A stretch of 64,000 bases of DNA from an uncultured Eubacteriales bacterium (GTDB lineage: Bacteria > Bacillota > Clostridia > Oscillospirales > Acutalibacteraceae): assembly GCA_934457095.1 (NCBI GenBank), contig CAKSHJ010000006.1, positions 1-64,000 of the forward strand, written 5' to 3'. The translations under genes and the position numbers were made by a program. Positions 1-7,451 of this stretch are shown piece by piece (positions within the stretch are counted from its first letter, which is position 1; every line of letters starts with the position of its first letter). The notes under the pieces were generated by a model. That model was not told the origin of the DNA. It saw nothing but the letters and a program-made list of their open reading frames with translations, and did no database searches.

Positions 1-159
1 GGCATTTCCGACCATGTCGGCATTGTCGAGTATACCCGCTACGGCGTGGTACACACAATCGAGGGCAACTCCGGCGATACCTGTACCCGCATGACCTACG
101 CTGCAAACAGCAACGTCATTCAGGGTTACGGCACGCCCGCTTATCCCCTCTCCGATTAA
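1..159 (+). CDS. C-terminal end of a CHAP-domain peptidoglycan hydrolase (5' end outside window)
   Basis: The reading frame is open from the first base to a TAA at 157-159, giving the last 52 residues of a larger protein. It contains DHVGIVEY followed by HTIEGNSGD and ends in IQGYGTPAYPLSD. This His-Val-Gly-Ile-Val plus Glu-Gly-Asn pattern is typical of the C-terminal half of CHAP amidase/endopeptidase domains, where the His and the Glu/Asn help the catalytic Cys, which would lie to the left of the window. Such proteins are phage lysins or autolysins. The accessory genes that follow make a prophage or mobile-element origin plausible, but this is inference. Confidence 0.6.
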   Translation, partial: GISDHVGIVEYTRYGVVHTIEGNSGDTCTRMTYAANSNVIQGYGTPAYPLSD

Positions 160-226
160 ACCGCATTGGTGGTCTTGGCGGCAAACGACCACTGCCACTA
201 TCAAACAAAAAAGGAGTACAACAACT

Positions 227-973
227 ATGCAATATTACAAATGCTCCAGCGCTGTTTTAGCTCTGGATTTAACCCCCGGTACCATGCAGGTATACCACTT
301 TTTAGCCGCCAAAGCAGACTACAAAAAGCGCAGCTGCTATTATGGCGTAAAAACCATTGCACACCGCTTAAAAGTTTCCGTCAGCACCGTGCGACGTGCC
401 ACAAAAGAGCTAGTACAAAAAGGCTTGCTAATGAAAGAAACCAGATTTACGGCAAGAGGCAAACAAAACACAAATTTATATACCCTCATAGACGAGCCGC
501 AAACGGCCTTAGAACGCCCTGTAACGCCGCAAAAGCTACATAACATCAATTGCCATGCAAACGCCGCTGAAAGCCGCGTAAAGGGCAATGCGCTCAAAGT
601 ATACACCTACATGGAAAGTCACACCATGCGCAAACGCTCCTGCACGCTCTCTGTCCAAGAAATTGCGCAGGGCTGTCATCTGGCCGTTTCCACTGTGCGT
701 AGGGCGCTCAAAGCGCTGGCAAAGGCAAAATTGGCAACGCGCCATGCCCTGAAAATCGTTGCCTCAAAGTGGGGTAAAACTCACTTTGACAAAAATACCT
801 TTTCTCTGCCAAAATTCAATTTTACTGTAAATGACACCCACCCTCTACCAAAAATGACACCCATAACGAATAAGTCTAATATCATTTTTACTGGCAAAGA
901 AGAAAAAAGTATAAGTTACGTAAAAAATCAAGATGAAATTGACCGCTTAATTGGTATTTTTATGGATTCTTGA
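227..973 (+). CDS. Protein with two tandem helix-turn-helix units
   Basis: This 248-residue protein is preceded by AAAGGAG 10 bases before the ATG. It contains two copies of the same winged-helix-like unit, at about residues 20-70 and 123-172. Both carry a (K/R)KRSC segment (33-37 and 135-139), an IA segment, and an identical recognition-helix core VSTVRRA (52-58 and 154-160). The C-terminal 70 residues are polar and show no domain I recognise. Helix-turn-helix proteins of this size occur in plasmids, integrative elements and phages as replication initiators or regulators. Nothing here tells which, so the function is left open. It sits 67 bases after the CHAP gene. Confidence 0.7.
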   Translation: MQYYKCSSAVLALDLTPGTMQVYHFLAAKADYKKRSCYYGVKTIAHRLKVSVSTVRRATKELVQKGLLMKETRFTARGKQNTNLYTLIDEPQTALERPVTPQKLHNINCHANAAESRVKGNALKVYTYMESHTMRKRSCTLSVQEIAQGCHLAVSTVRRALKALAKAKLATRHALKIVASKWGKTHFDKNTFSLPKFNFTVNDTHPLPKMTPITNKSNIIFTGKEEKSISYVKNQDEIDRLIGIFMDS

Positions 974-1107
974 TTTTTACGCAGAATCCCTTTTTCTTTG
1001 TAAGTTAAATTGTTATTTCCATTTTTTGTTATTTATGTAAAAACAATGCAAATATTATTTTCTTTTTCAGGCTTTGTACCATATCTCAGGTATTTTTGCA
1101 TACACTA

Positions 1108-1144
1108 TTGACAAATCAAACTTTTTGTAGTACAATATAGTACA
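1108..1144 (+). promoter_or_regulatory. Promoter and probable operator of the toxin-antitoxin pair
   Basis: TTGACA at 1108-1113 and TACAAT at 1131-1136 are separated by exactly 17 bases, a near-consensus sigma-A promoter. The -10 element is embedded in a direct repeat, TAGTACA at 1128-1134 and again at 1138-1144, ten bases apart, about one helical turn. Type II antitoxins normally repress their own promoter, so this repeat is the likely operator. The repeat is seen directly; its role is inferred. Confidence 0.75.
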
Positions 1145-1160
1145 GAAAGGAGTTGTTCTT

Positions 1161-1388
1161 ATGGCTTTTTCAATTCGACTGACATCTGAGGAAAAAGCTC
1201 TTGCAGAGAGTTACGCAAAACTTCACGCTATTTCGCTGGGAGAAGCATTCAAACGCGCACTTTTCGAGAGAATAGAGGACGAATACGACATTGCTGTTGC
1301 AAACGAAGCCTATAAAGAGTATTTAAATAGCGGTTGTAAATCTACTCCGGTTGCAGATTTTTGGAGGGAGTTAGATGCAGACGTATAG
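1161..1388 (+). CDS. RelB/DinJ-like (DUF6290-type) antitoxin
   Basis: A 75-residue protein with a strong ribosome site (AAAGGAG at 1146-1152). The N-terminal MAFSIRLTSEEKALAESYA has the beta-strand plus helix arrangement of ribbon-helix-helix DNA-binding domains. The acidic C-terminal tail ending in ADFWRELDADV is typical of the segment that wraps around a RelE toxin. The stop codon lies inside the next gene (14-base overlap), the usual translational coupling of antitoxin then toxin. It should neutralise the downstream toxin and autoregulate the operon. Confidence 0.82.
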   Translation: MAFSIRLTSEEKALAESYAKLHAISLGEAFKRALFERIEDEYDIAVANEAYKEYLNSGCKSTPVADFWRELDADV

Positions 1389-1641
1389 TGTGGAATTGTC
1401 GGAACGTTTTAAAAAAGAGTTCCGAAAACTGGATAAGTATACTCAAAAAATATTGAGAGCATGGATAGATAAAAACCTCGTTGACGCAGAGAATCCGCGG
1501 CAGCACGGTAAAGGACTTACAGCTAATCGTAGCGGGCAATGGCGGTATCGCATTGGAAATTACAGGCTGATCTGTGTAATCGAAGACAACAAATTGATTA
1601 TTACAGCTTTAAGCGTTGGCCACCGAAGAGAAATATATTAA
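1375..1641 (+). CDS. RelE/ParE-superfamily toxin
   Basis: This 88-residue protein overlaps the antitoxin by 14 bases. It has the RelE fold signature: an N-terminal YSVELSERFKKEFRKLD strand-helix, a central basic helix, then RSGQWRYRIGNYRLIC and a C-terminal strand ending GHRREIY. The Arg residues in WRYRIGNYR and the C-terminal HRREIY match the positions used by RelE toxins to cut mRNA in the ribosome A site. A ParE-like gyrase inhibitor cannot be excluded, but RelE/YafQ type is more likely. The gene appears intact. Confidence 0.85.
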   Translation: MQTYSVELSERFKKEFRKLDKYTQKILRAWIDKNLVDAENPRQHGKGLTANRSGQWRYRIGNYRLICVIEDNKLIITALSVGHRREIY

Positions 1642-1669
1642 AAAATTTACCTTTTATTTACAAAAGGTA

Positions 1670-1697
1670 TTGCAATTTCAAAAATATATAGTATAAT
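1670..1697 (+). promoter_or_regulatory. Promoter of an unassigned RNA
   Basis: TTGCAA at 1670-1675 and TATAAT at 1692-1697 are separated by 16 bases. No start codon with a ribosome site follows before the strong terminator at 1858-1897, so this promoter appears to drive a non-coding transcript. Confidence 0.65.
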
Positions 1698-1703
1698 GAA
1701 TTT

Positions 1704-1897
1704 AGGTAAAACAAAAGAAAGCACCGATAGCCCTGCTTTGAACGGCAAATTCAAAACAAGGCTTGCGCCGGAAGAAGTACAGCAATACTCTCCGACTTAT
1801 CAATGCCTCATGGGTGTGATTGTATCACACTTTGAGATATTATTCAAGTCTTTGTAGAGAATTCGCACTTCTTTCGGGAGGTGCGAATTCTTGTTTT
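1704..1897 (+). ncRNA. Unassigned structured RNA of about 190 nt
   Basis: Between a good promoter and a strong terminator lies a segment with no credible reading frame but several local stems. AAAGCA (1718-1723) pairs with TGCTTT (1734-1739). A second hairpin near 1769-1794 pairs CGGA with TCCG and AGTA with TACT. GTGTGAT (1814-1820) pairs perfectly with ATCACAC (1824-1830), extended outward by CTCA/TGAG and then GACTT (1794-1798) with AAGTC (1846-1850). I checked it against the hallmark motifs of SRP RNA, tmRNA, RNase P, T-box and common riboswitches and found no match. A 6S-like RNA, an element-encoded small RNA, or a riboswitch that has lost its gene are all possible. Confidence 0.5.
1858..1897 (+). 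terminator. Intrinsic terminator of the 1.7 kb RNA
   Basis: AGAATTCGCAC (1858-1868) pairs perfectly with GTGCGAATTCT (1881-1891), with three further pairs closing a small loop, followed by TTGTTTT. This is one of the strongest terminators in the window. Confidence 0.85.
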
Positions 1898-2172
1898 ACC
1901 CTCAAGTACCTTGACAATATAAGCCAAGACAAATATTCAAATTGCACTTTGAATACTTGTGCAGACTTATACCATAGCGGTTGCAGCATAGTAGCGGCAG
2001 CTCTCCGAGCCAACAGGTGCAAATTGGTACCCTGCACTGCGCCGGACAAAGCGCGCCAGACTTGAGTGTTTAATCCCCAGTGAGAGGGAATGCTTACCAC
2101 AGCAGTGCTGCATCCGAGCTGCATATCATAAGAGCAGCAATAGAATAGCTCTATGGTAGACACGCTTGTTGT
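1898..2172. other. Stretch with no recognisable gene
   Basis: About 275 bases between the terminator and the inverted repeats. It has many short self-complementary stretches (for example GTGCA..TGCAC near 2010-2040, and GCGCC/GGCGC-like pieces near 2040-2060) but no reading frame with a ribosome site. It may be a second structured RNA or a decayed mobile-element end. I cannot assign it. Confidence 0.4.
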
Positions 2173-2246
2173 TTATCATAGAGCGAAGCACTCAAAACAA
2201 ATTGAATGTTTCGCTCTATGATAATCGCAAGTCTATCACGATTATC
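2173..2246. repeat. Two overlapping inverted repeats beside tRNA-Ala
   Basis: TTATCATAGAGCGAA (2173-2187) is the exact reverse complement of 2210-2224, a 15-base perfect inverted repeat with a 22-base loop. The right arm then overlaps a second repeat, GATAATCG (2220-2227) with CGATTATC (2239-2246). Only one arm can be used at a time, so the two hairpins are mutually exclusive. They lie just past the 3' end of the minus-strand tRNA-Ala gene and lack a clear T-run, so they are poor classical terminators. They could be a mobile-element end, an attachment-site remnant or an RNA processing structure. Confidence 0.6.
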
Positions 2247-2254
2247 AAAAGGTA

Positions 2255-2330
<76 letters not shown>

Positions 2331-2349
2331 ATAATAAAATATTTTGTAT

Positions 2350-2378
2350 ATCATAGCACACTTAAGAAAAAAAAGCAA
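2350..2378 (-). promoter_or_regulatory. Promoter of tRNA-Ala
   Basis: On the minus strand TTGCTT (2378-2373) and TATGAT (2355-2350) are spaced by 17 bases and lie about 20 bases before the tRNA start. Confidence 0.65.
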
Positions 2379-2408
2379 TAGCTTATACAAGATATTTTTT
2401 AGGGAAAA

Positions 2409-3107
2409 CTATGTATCCTCTAAATCGATAGGCTGACGGAAAAATAAAACCGAAATCACGAAGTAATAGGCACATAGCGCAACATACAGCAAGGAAAGAA
2501 TCATATAAACATAAGGGCGAGCATGCAAATACAAATAGCCGCCCAACAATACCCCCAGAAAGAAGATAAAAATATTAACAACATTTAAAATAAACTTTAC
2601 AAGATAAACCTTATGTCCCCTGCATAGTCTGCCAAAATAAACACCGGCATCGGTAAAGCAACCGGAAACATGGCTGGCACGCAACTTTAAGCGATTATGT
2701 GTTAAAAAACCGTTTTGCACACCGGCAAAAAAGGCGCAGTAATAATTCAGGTAACTGGAATCATGTAAAAAGGCCTCCAGTACCCACAGCGCTAAACCGC
2801 CGAGCAGCAGTACTACTCCAAACGAGATTTTCAGTACAAAAAAATCCTCGTGATTAATAAATCCGGCAACAAACGCGCCCAAAAAAAACGAAAACACAAT
2901 CGTGACCAAAGCAATACACGAATGAAAATCCAACTCTAAAATAGACAGCGCAATTTTACTTAAATTACCGGTTTGGTGAGTGCCGCCAAAGGTAAACCTT
3001 AAAAAAATGGTGGCGTTAATATATCCGCACAGCAGAGTCATACAAAAAGCCAACACGCGTATGAACAAAAAATGATTCTCTTTAAATTGTCGAAATGGCG
3101 TATGCAC
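2409..3107 (-). CDS. YoaK-family (DUF1275) membrane protein
   Basis: A 232-residue hydrophobic protein with about six membrane spans. The start is a GTG preceded by GGGAG at a good distance. The first span is followed by NATIFLRFTFGGTHQTGNLS, where TGN(L/M)S is the hallmark of the DUF1275/YoaK family. A second family hallmark, the GVQNG segment after the fourth span, is present at about residue 130. The family is widespread in bacteria and its substrate is unknown, although transport has been proposed. The gene stands alone, and no operon partner is close on the same strand. Confidence 0.8.
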   Translation of the reverse strand: MHTPFRQFKENHFLFIRVLAFCMTLLCGYINATIFLRFTFGGTHQTGNLSKIALSILELDFHSCIALVTIVFSFFLGAFVAGFINHEDFFVLKISFGVVLLLGGLALWVLEAFLHDSSYLNYYCAFFAGVQNGFLTHNRLKLRASHVSGCFTDAGVYFGRLCRGHKVYLVKFILNVVNIFIFFLGVLLGGYLYLHARPYVYMILSLLYVALCAYYFVISVLFFRQPIDLEDT

Positions 3108-3263
3108 AGCAATAACTCCCTTTTCTACAAATAGTAACAGGTAAAAACAAAAACGGTCTTTGTTCGACCTATTTTTATTCTACCACACTCCGTTAGGAAA
3201 TTCAAACGGAATTCCATTTTATGCGGCGGTACGCCTTTCTATGTCTCTCCAAAACAAATAAAA

Positions 3264-3293
3264 AACGGACAATCAGCCAGATTGTCCGTTTTT
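3264..3293. terminator. Bidirectional terminator after cdaR
   Basis: ACGGACAATC (3265-3274) pairs with GATTGTCCGT (3280-3289), flanked by A-runs on the left and T-runs on the right. It can stop the cdaA-cdaR transcript on the minus strand. Confidence 0.85.
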
Positions 3294-3296
3294 GGG

Positions 3297-4580
3297 CTAT
3301 GTTTTTCTAACATAAATATTCGCACTGTAATTGCCAAAGGCCCAAGCCTTTCCCGAGGAAGAATTAACCGTAATGGTAATCGGCACCTCGGTGTAACCCG
3401 TAATATCAATGGCGCTCATATCAATATCAGCAGAGATGTCCGCAGCCTGAATCTCCCCTATCATTTCCTCTGGAGCAACAATAGTAACATGCAAAGACCG
3501 CGTTGTAACAGTGGCTCTTTTCGAGTCGTCCAGATTCTTTACCTGAAAATTGGTAATATCCACAGTTTTAGTAGTATAACCGGAAAGGTCAAATTCTACC
3601 ATAGCGGTGGTCAGATTACTCAGATTTTTCACACCCTCGGGCAATATAATATCCAAAATAAAGGTGGTGGAATCCGGACCTAACTTACCCAAATCCAAGT
3701 CGCCCAAACTAACCTCGGACATATTTTCCAATATTTCCGCAGCAGCGCCTATATCCAAGGTTTCGGGTGTAATTTTAATGATACTTTTATCTAAATCAAA
3801 GTTTGCGGGTTGATTTTTATATTTAAAGGTAACGGGCAGCTCTTTACGGCTAAGCACCGCCAAAGTCACCTCTACCCTCTCGGCAGACATGGTAATGCGG
3901 CTATCCTGAATCAGATTGTCCGCGCTGTCATACAAGTTGATTCTGGTGGAAAAGGTTTTGGTTTCCTGCAAGGTTTCGCGTACATCATATTCCACAGTGG
4001 CTTTCGCAATTTTGTTAATCACAGTTTCCGGGCCGGAGAGTCTTACGGTAGAAGTTGACAGCTCCGGTGCGGAAATATAGTGATTTTCATCGGTATTATA
4101 GTGAATTTTCGGCTCAATAGTCAGCGTGGTTTCCTTAGCCTTATCAACTTCTACAACCACAGTACCGGGCTCTATGGAGGAAACCTCATAATCGGTCAGC
4201 TGCCCTTTTTTCACAGCAACTAAATTAAAGGTATATTCCCCGGCGCCGGTAACCGAGGTGATTTCCTGAGCCACCACCTGAATATCGGAGCTTTTAATTT
4301 GGTTGACCGTAATACTGTTACCCTTTACCGAGACTCTGGCCTTTGCTTCGTTCTGCCCATAAATTTTATAGCCTTGTTCCAAAGCGCTATCGGAGAGCGT
4401 TACCTCAATGGGTACGTCATAAATCACTCTGGGACGTTCGGTGGTATTCACGGTAGCCATAATGAACCAAAGAACGATAGCGGTTAAAATAGAAAAAATC
4501 AATACAAAGCGGTCATTATAAAACAGTCTGGGGATCAAAAAGCTTTTTTTCTTCTCGTTATTTTTGTGGTGTTTGCTCAT
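3297..4580 (-). CDS. cdaR: YbbR-domain protein, CdaA regulator CdaR
   Basis: This 427-residue protein has a basic N-terminus, one membrane span at about residues 25-44, and an extracellular part made of repeated YbbR domains (about residues 50-420) with recurring PxxV.V...G and VEV strands. CdaR binds the membrane diadenylate cyclase CdaA and tunes c-di-AMP output. The start ATG overlaps the cdaA stop by four bases (ATGA), so the two are translationally coupled. In many Firmicutes glmM follows as a third gene, but here a terminator follows directly and glmM is absent from the window. Confidence 0.9.
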   Translation of the reverse strand: MSKHHKNNEKKKSFLIPRLFYNDRFVLIFSILTAIVLWFIMATVNTTERPRVIYDVPIEVTLSDSALEQGYKIYGQNEAKARVSVKGNSITVNQIKSSDIQVVAQEITSVTGAGEYTFNLVAVKKGQLTDYEVSSIEPGTVVVEVDKAKETTLTIEPKIHYNTDENHYISAPELSTSTVRLSGPETVINKIAKATVEYDVRETLQETKTFSTRINLYDSADNLIQDSRITMSAERVEVTLAVLSRKELPVTFKYKNQPANFDLDKSIIKITPETLDIGAAAEILENMSEVSLGDLDLGKLGPDSTTFILDIILPEGVKNLSNLTTAMVEFDLSGYTTKTVDITNFQVKNLDDSKRATVTTRSLHVTIVAPEEMIGEIQAADISADIDMSAIDITGYTEVPITITVNSSSGKAWAFGNYSANIYVRKT

Positions 4581-5467
4581 TTTTTCCTCCCCTTTCTGCC
4601 GGAGAGGAATTTCCTTGGTTTTACCTCAGCTGTATTTTTATCGGCATATTCGGCCAGCACCAATTTTTCCAACTCGCTTTTCAAGGTTTCCTTTGTAAAA
4701 TTGCGCGCCAATACGCCCCGCCTTGCCAAAGAAATTTGTCCGGTTTCCTCAGACACCACCACCACAATCGCGTCGGAGTGTTCGCTCATACCAATAGCCG
4801 CGCGATGGCGAGTGCCTAAGCTGACGCTGACGGCGTCGCTTTTGGTCAGCGGCAGAATACAGCCGGCGGCATAAACCATACCGTCTCTTATCACCATAGC
4901 GCCGTCGTGTAAAGCCGCTTTGTTGAAAAAAATATTCTCGATCAGCTGAGCCGAAGGTGCCGCATTTAACACCGTACCGGTATCAATAATATCGCCCAGC
5001 TTGGTTTGCATTTCAAATACAATCAAGGCGCCCATTTTCAGCCGCTGTAATTGCTCGGCGGCCTCCACGGTCGCCTGAATACAATTGCGATAGCGTTGTT
5101 CGCTTTCCGCAGTATTTTTGCTGAAATTACCCAAAGTCCAATATTTGGTACCGATGCCCTTGCGGCCTATTTGCTCCAAAGCTCTGCGAATTTCCGGCTG
5201 GAACAGCACAATAATGGCAATCACACTAAACTGAAAAATATAGCTTAAAAGATTGCTGACCATATAAAGCTGCAAATAATACGAAACCGCCCACACGGCG
5301 AACAAAATCAACAAGCCCTTAATCAGTTGTTCGGCACGGGTTTCGCGCACCAGTTTAATGGCGTTGTAAACAATAAACGAAACCAAAATAATGTCCAAAG
5401 CGTCCGTTACCTGAAACGATTTAATCAGACTGACAAAGGTTTCCCATGCATTTGTTAAAAAGTCCAT
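4577..5467 (-). CDS. cdaA: Membrane diadenylate cyclase CdaA
   Basis: A 296-residue protein. Three membrane spans occupy about residues 23-90, followed by a coiled linker and the DAC (DisA_N) domain. The two signature motifs of diadenylate cyclases are present: DGA at 188-190, in ALHDGAMVI, and RHR at 220-222, in GTRHRAAIG. The enzyme joins two ATP into c-di-AMP, which controls potassium and osmolyte uptake and wall homeostasis. GGAAAGG precedes the ATG. Together with cdaR this is the essential housekeeping pair of Firmicutes; length and motif spacing are normal. Confidence 0.95.
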   Translation of the reverse strand: MDFLTNAWETFVSLIKSFQVTDALDIILVSFIVYNAIKLVRETRAEQLIKGLLILFAVWAVSYYLQLYMVSNLLSYIFQFSVIAIIVLFQPEIRRALEQIGRKGIGTKYWTLGNFSKNTAESEQRYRNCIQATVEAAEQLQRLKMGALIVFEMQTKLGDIIDTGTVLNAAPSAQLIENIFFNKAALHDGAMVIRDGMVYAAGCILPLTKSDAVSVSLGTRHRAAIGMSEHSDAIVVVVSEETGQISLARRGVLARNFTKETLKSELEKLVLAEYADKNTAEVKPRKFLSGRKGRKK

Positions 5468-5542
5468 CGGCTTTTCCTTTCCAATGAATTTGGCTGTCTG
5501 TATCTGTTCAAATTTTATTTTATCACAAAATAGAAAAAATTC

Positions 5543-6700
5543 CTACAATAATTTGAGATTTTTTGTAATCTCGGAAACAGTTTGCAAAAACCGTTTCACT
5601 TCCGATTCGTTGGTAAATACGGAAGGAGCGATACGCACAGCGCCGCCCTGAAGCGTTCCCATAGTCTTATGCGCAGCGGGAGCACAATGCAGTCCTGCGC
5701 GCACGGCAATGCCCGCGCGGTTGAGCTTTTGCCCCACCCATTCGCTCTCCTTGCCTGCAATATTAAACGAAAGCACCGGTACACAGTGTAGCAAATCGGG
5801 CTTTGGTGTATATAGCGTTATGCTTTCATTTTGCGCCAAAGCGTCATACAGCATGGCGATCAGGCGCATTTCATGGTTAAAAATAACCGGCACCGTTTTT
5901 TGTCGAACAAAAGAAATGCCCGCGCGCAACCCGGCAATTCCGGCAAGATTCGGCGTACCGCTTTCCAAATGTTCGGGCATAGTTTTGGGCTGCAAATAAG
6001 AGGCCGACTCCGTACCTGTACCACCTTCGATCATCGTTTGCAGCATTTCCCCGTTTTTGGCAATTAAAATCCCCGTACCCATAGGGCCGTACAGCCCCTT
6101 ATGCCCGGCCGTACATAAAAAATCAATCCCGGAATCCGCCAAATCAATCGGCAGAACACCGGCAGTCTGCGCAGCGTCCACCAAAATCGGAATCCCATAT
6201 TCTCTACCCAGCGCGGCAATGCGTTCCACCGGCAGACGAATGCCCCAAACATTGGAGGCATGCGTACAAACAATCAGCGAGGTATTCGGCTTTAATGCCT
6301 GTCGAAACGCGTCTACGGTCGCATCATTATCACCCGGAGTAACCTGCGCCTCGGTAAAGCTGACATTGACACGATGAGCCAAAGTTTGCAGCGGCCGAGA
6401 AACCGCGTTATGCTCCAAACAAGAGGTCACAATATGGTCGCCGGGCTTTACAAAGCCTTTTAGCACCATATTGAGAGCCTGCGTGCAATTGAGCGTAAAC
6501 ACCACGCATTCCGGACCGTCCGCGCGAAAAAAATCGGCAACCGTTTCCCTGCACCGATAAATTTCCTCTGCCGCAGCCATAGACAGGTCATGCCCGCTTC
6601 TACCGGGATTAGCGCCGTATTTACTCATAGCCCGGTTCATGGCAACGGCCACCTGCGCAGGCTTTGGAAAAGTCGTTGCGGCATTGTCCAAATAAATCAT
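5543..6700 (-). CDS. Class V aminotransferase-fold cysteine desulfurase
   Basis: This 385-residue PLP enzyme begins MIYLDNAATTFPKP, the typical N-terminus of NifS/SufS relatives. The PLP lysine is in TAGHKGLYGPMG (about residue 201), the PLP-binding Asp in DAAQTAG (about 175), and a catalytic Cys loop RAGLHCAPAAHK lies near the C-terminus. It most resembles the cysteine desulfurase family found beside selenium or sulfur carrier genes rather than IscS or SufS of an Fe-S operon. I place the start at the ATG at 6700, which overlaps the stop of the upstream DUF3343 gene by four bases. A sulfur or selenium transfer role with that small protein is inferred. Confidence 0.88.
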   Translation of the reverse strand: MIYLDNAATTFPKPAQVAVAMNRAMSKYGANPGRSGHDLSMAAAEEIYRCRETVADFFRADGPECVVFTLNCTQALNMVLKGFVKPGDHIVTSCLEHNAVSRPLQTLAHRVNVSFTEAQVTPGDNDATVDAFRQALKPNTSLIVCTHASNVWGIRLPVERIAALGREYGIPILVDAAQTAGVLPIDLADSGIDFLCTAGHKGLYGPMGTGILIAKNGEMLQTMIEGGTGTESASYLQPKTMPEHLESGTPNLAGIAGLRAGISFVRQKTVPVIFNHEMRLIAMLYDALAQNESITLYTPKPDLLHCVPVLSFNIAGKESEWVGQKLNRAGIAVRAGLHCAPAAHKTMGTLQGGAVRIAPSVFTNESEVKRFLQTVSEITKNLKLL

Positions 6701-6927
6701 TGCCAATCAGCCCGATCCATTCTTGTCAGCACGCGAATCCCGCTGCTGATAAGCACATGTTCGGCTTCATCGGTTCTCTGCGGCACATAAAGACCGTAAC
6801 CGCAGCCCAATTCCTCCCTGGTACGAGGCACACGCTCCACATAAGCCTGAAATCCTCTTCGTCTTAAAAGTTCCTTGCCCTTCATTGCATACGTAACCGA
6901 GCCTACCATAATAAGCGGCTTACTCAT
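6697..6927 (-). CDS. DUF3343 putative Se/S carrier protein
   Basis: This 76-residue protein starts MSKPLIMVGSVTYAMKG and carries the conserved ELGCGYGL motif with a single Cys at residue 42. This matches DUF3343, a small ferredoxin-like fold often encoded next to a cysteine desulfurase and proposed to carry sulfur or selenium as a persulfide. GGTGG precedes the ATG and its stop overlaps the desulfurase start, so the two are made together. SelD, YedF and selenocysteine genes are not in this window, so whether the cargo is S or Se cannot be judged here. Confidence 0.85.
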   Translation of the reverse strand: MSKPLIMVGSVTYAMKGKELLRRRGFQAYVERVPRTREELGCGYGLYVPQRTDEAEHVLISSGIRVLTRMDRADWQ

Positions 6928-6982
6928 ATCAAAACCACCTCTTTGTTTTTATTACAGAGTATGCAAAACAAAGAGATTTTGA

Positions 6983-7450
6983 CTATACAATCAGACAAAC
7001 GGCATGCACGGCAATGCCGAGTCTTTCCCCGGTGAAGCCAAGTCCCTCCTCGGTGGTAGCCTTTACGCTCACCTGAGCCGTCTGTACCCGGCAAATCCGA
7101 GCAATATTCTTACGCATTTGGGGTATATACGGTTTTAATTTAGGCGCCTGCGCCAAAATGGTCGCGTCAATATTTTCAATATGATAACCCTGCTCGCGCA
7201 AAGCAAAGCACACCTGCTCCAGCAGCAGCATGCTGTCGGCATTTTTATATTGCGGGTCATCATCGGGAAAAAACCCGCCAATATCGCCCAAAGCGGCAGC
7301 GCCAAGCAAAGCGTCGGAGATTGCATGCGCAAGCACATCAGCGTCGGAATGCCCCAAAAGCCCCGTTTCGTGCGCAATGGCAACGCCGCCCAAAATCAAT
7401 TTACGCCCCTGTACAAGTCTATGTACATCATACCCGTGACCGATTCTCAT
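6983..7450 (-). CDS. ispF: 2-C-methyl-D-erythritol 2,4-cyclodiphosphate synthase
   Basis: This 155-residue protein has the usual length of IspF. It begins MRIGHGYDVHRLV, with the metal-binding Asp8 and His10, and has His42 in VLAHAISDALLGA. The later motifs GDIGGFFPD and the C-terminal KATTEEGLGFTG that shapes the substrate pocket are intact. It makes the cyclic diphosphate intermediate of the MEP isoprenoid pathway in the cytoplasm. The gene begins one base after ispD, so the pair works as one operon for consecutive-but-one steps of the pathway. Confidence 0.97.
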   Translation of the reverse strand: MRIGHGYDVHRLVQGRKLILGGVAIAHETGLLGHSDADVLAHAISDALLGAAALGDIGGFFPDDDPQYKNADSMLLLEQVCFALREQGYHIENIDATILAQAPKLKPYIPQMRKNIARICRVQTAQVSVKATTEEGLGFTGERLGIAVHAVCLIV

Positions 7451-7451
7451 G

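Noticed and set aside
1820..2065. Plus-strand open frame across the RNA terminator
   Set aside because: It spans a strong terminator, has no ribosome site and no recognisable product.
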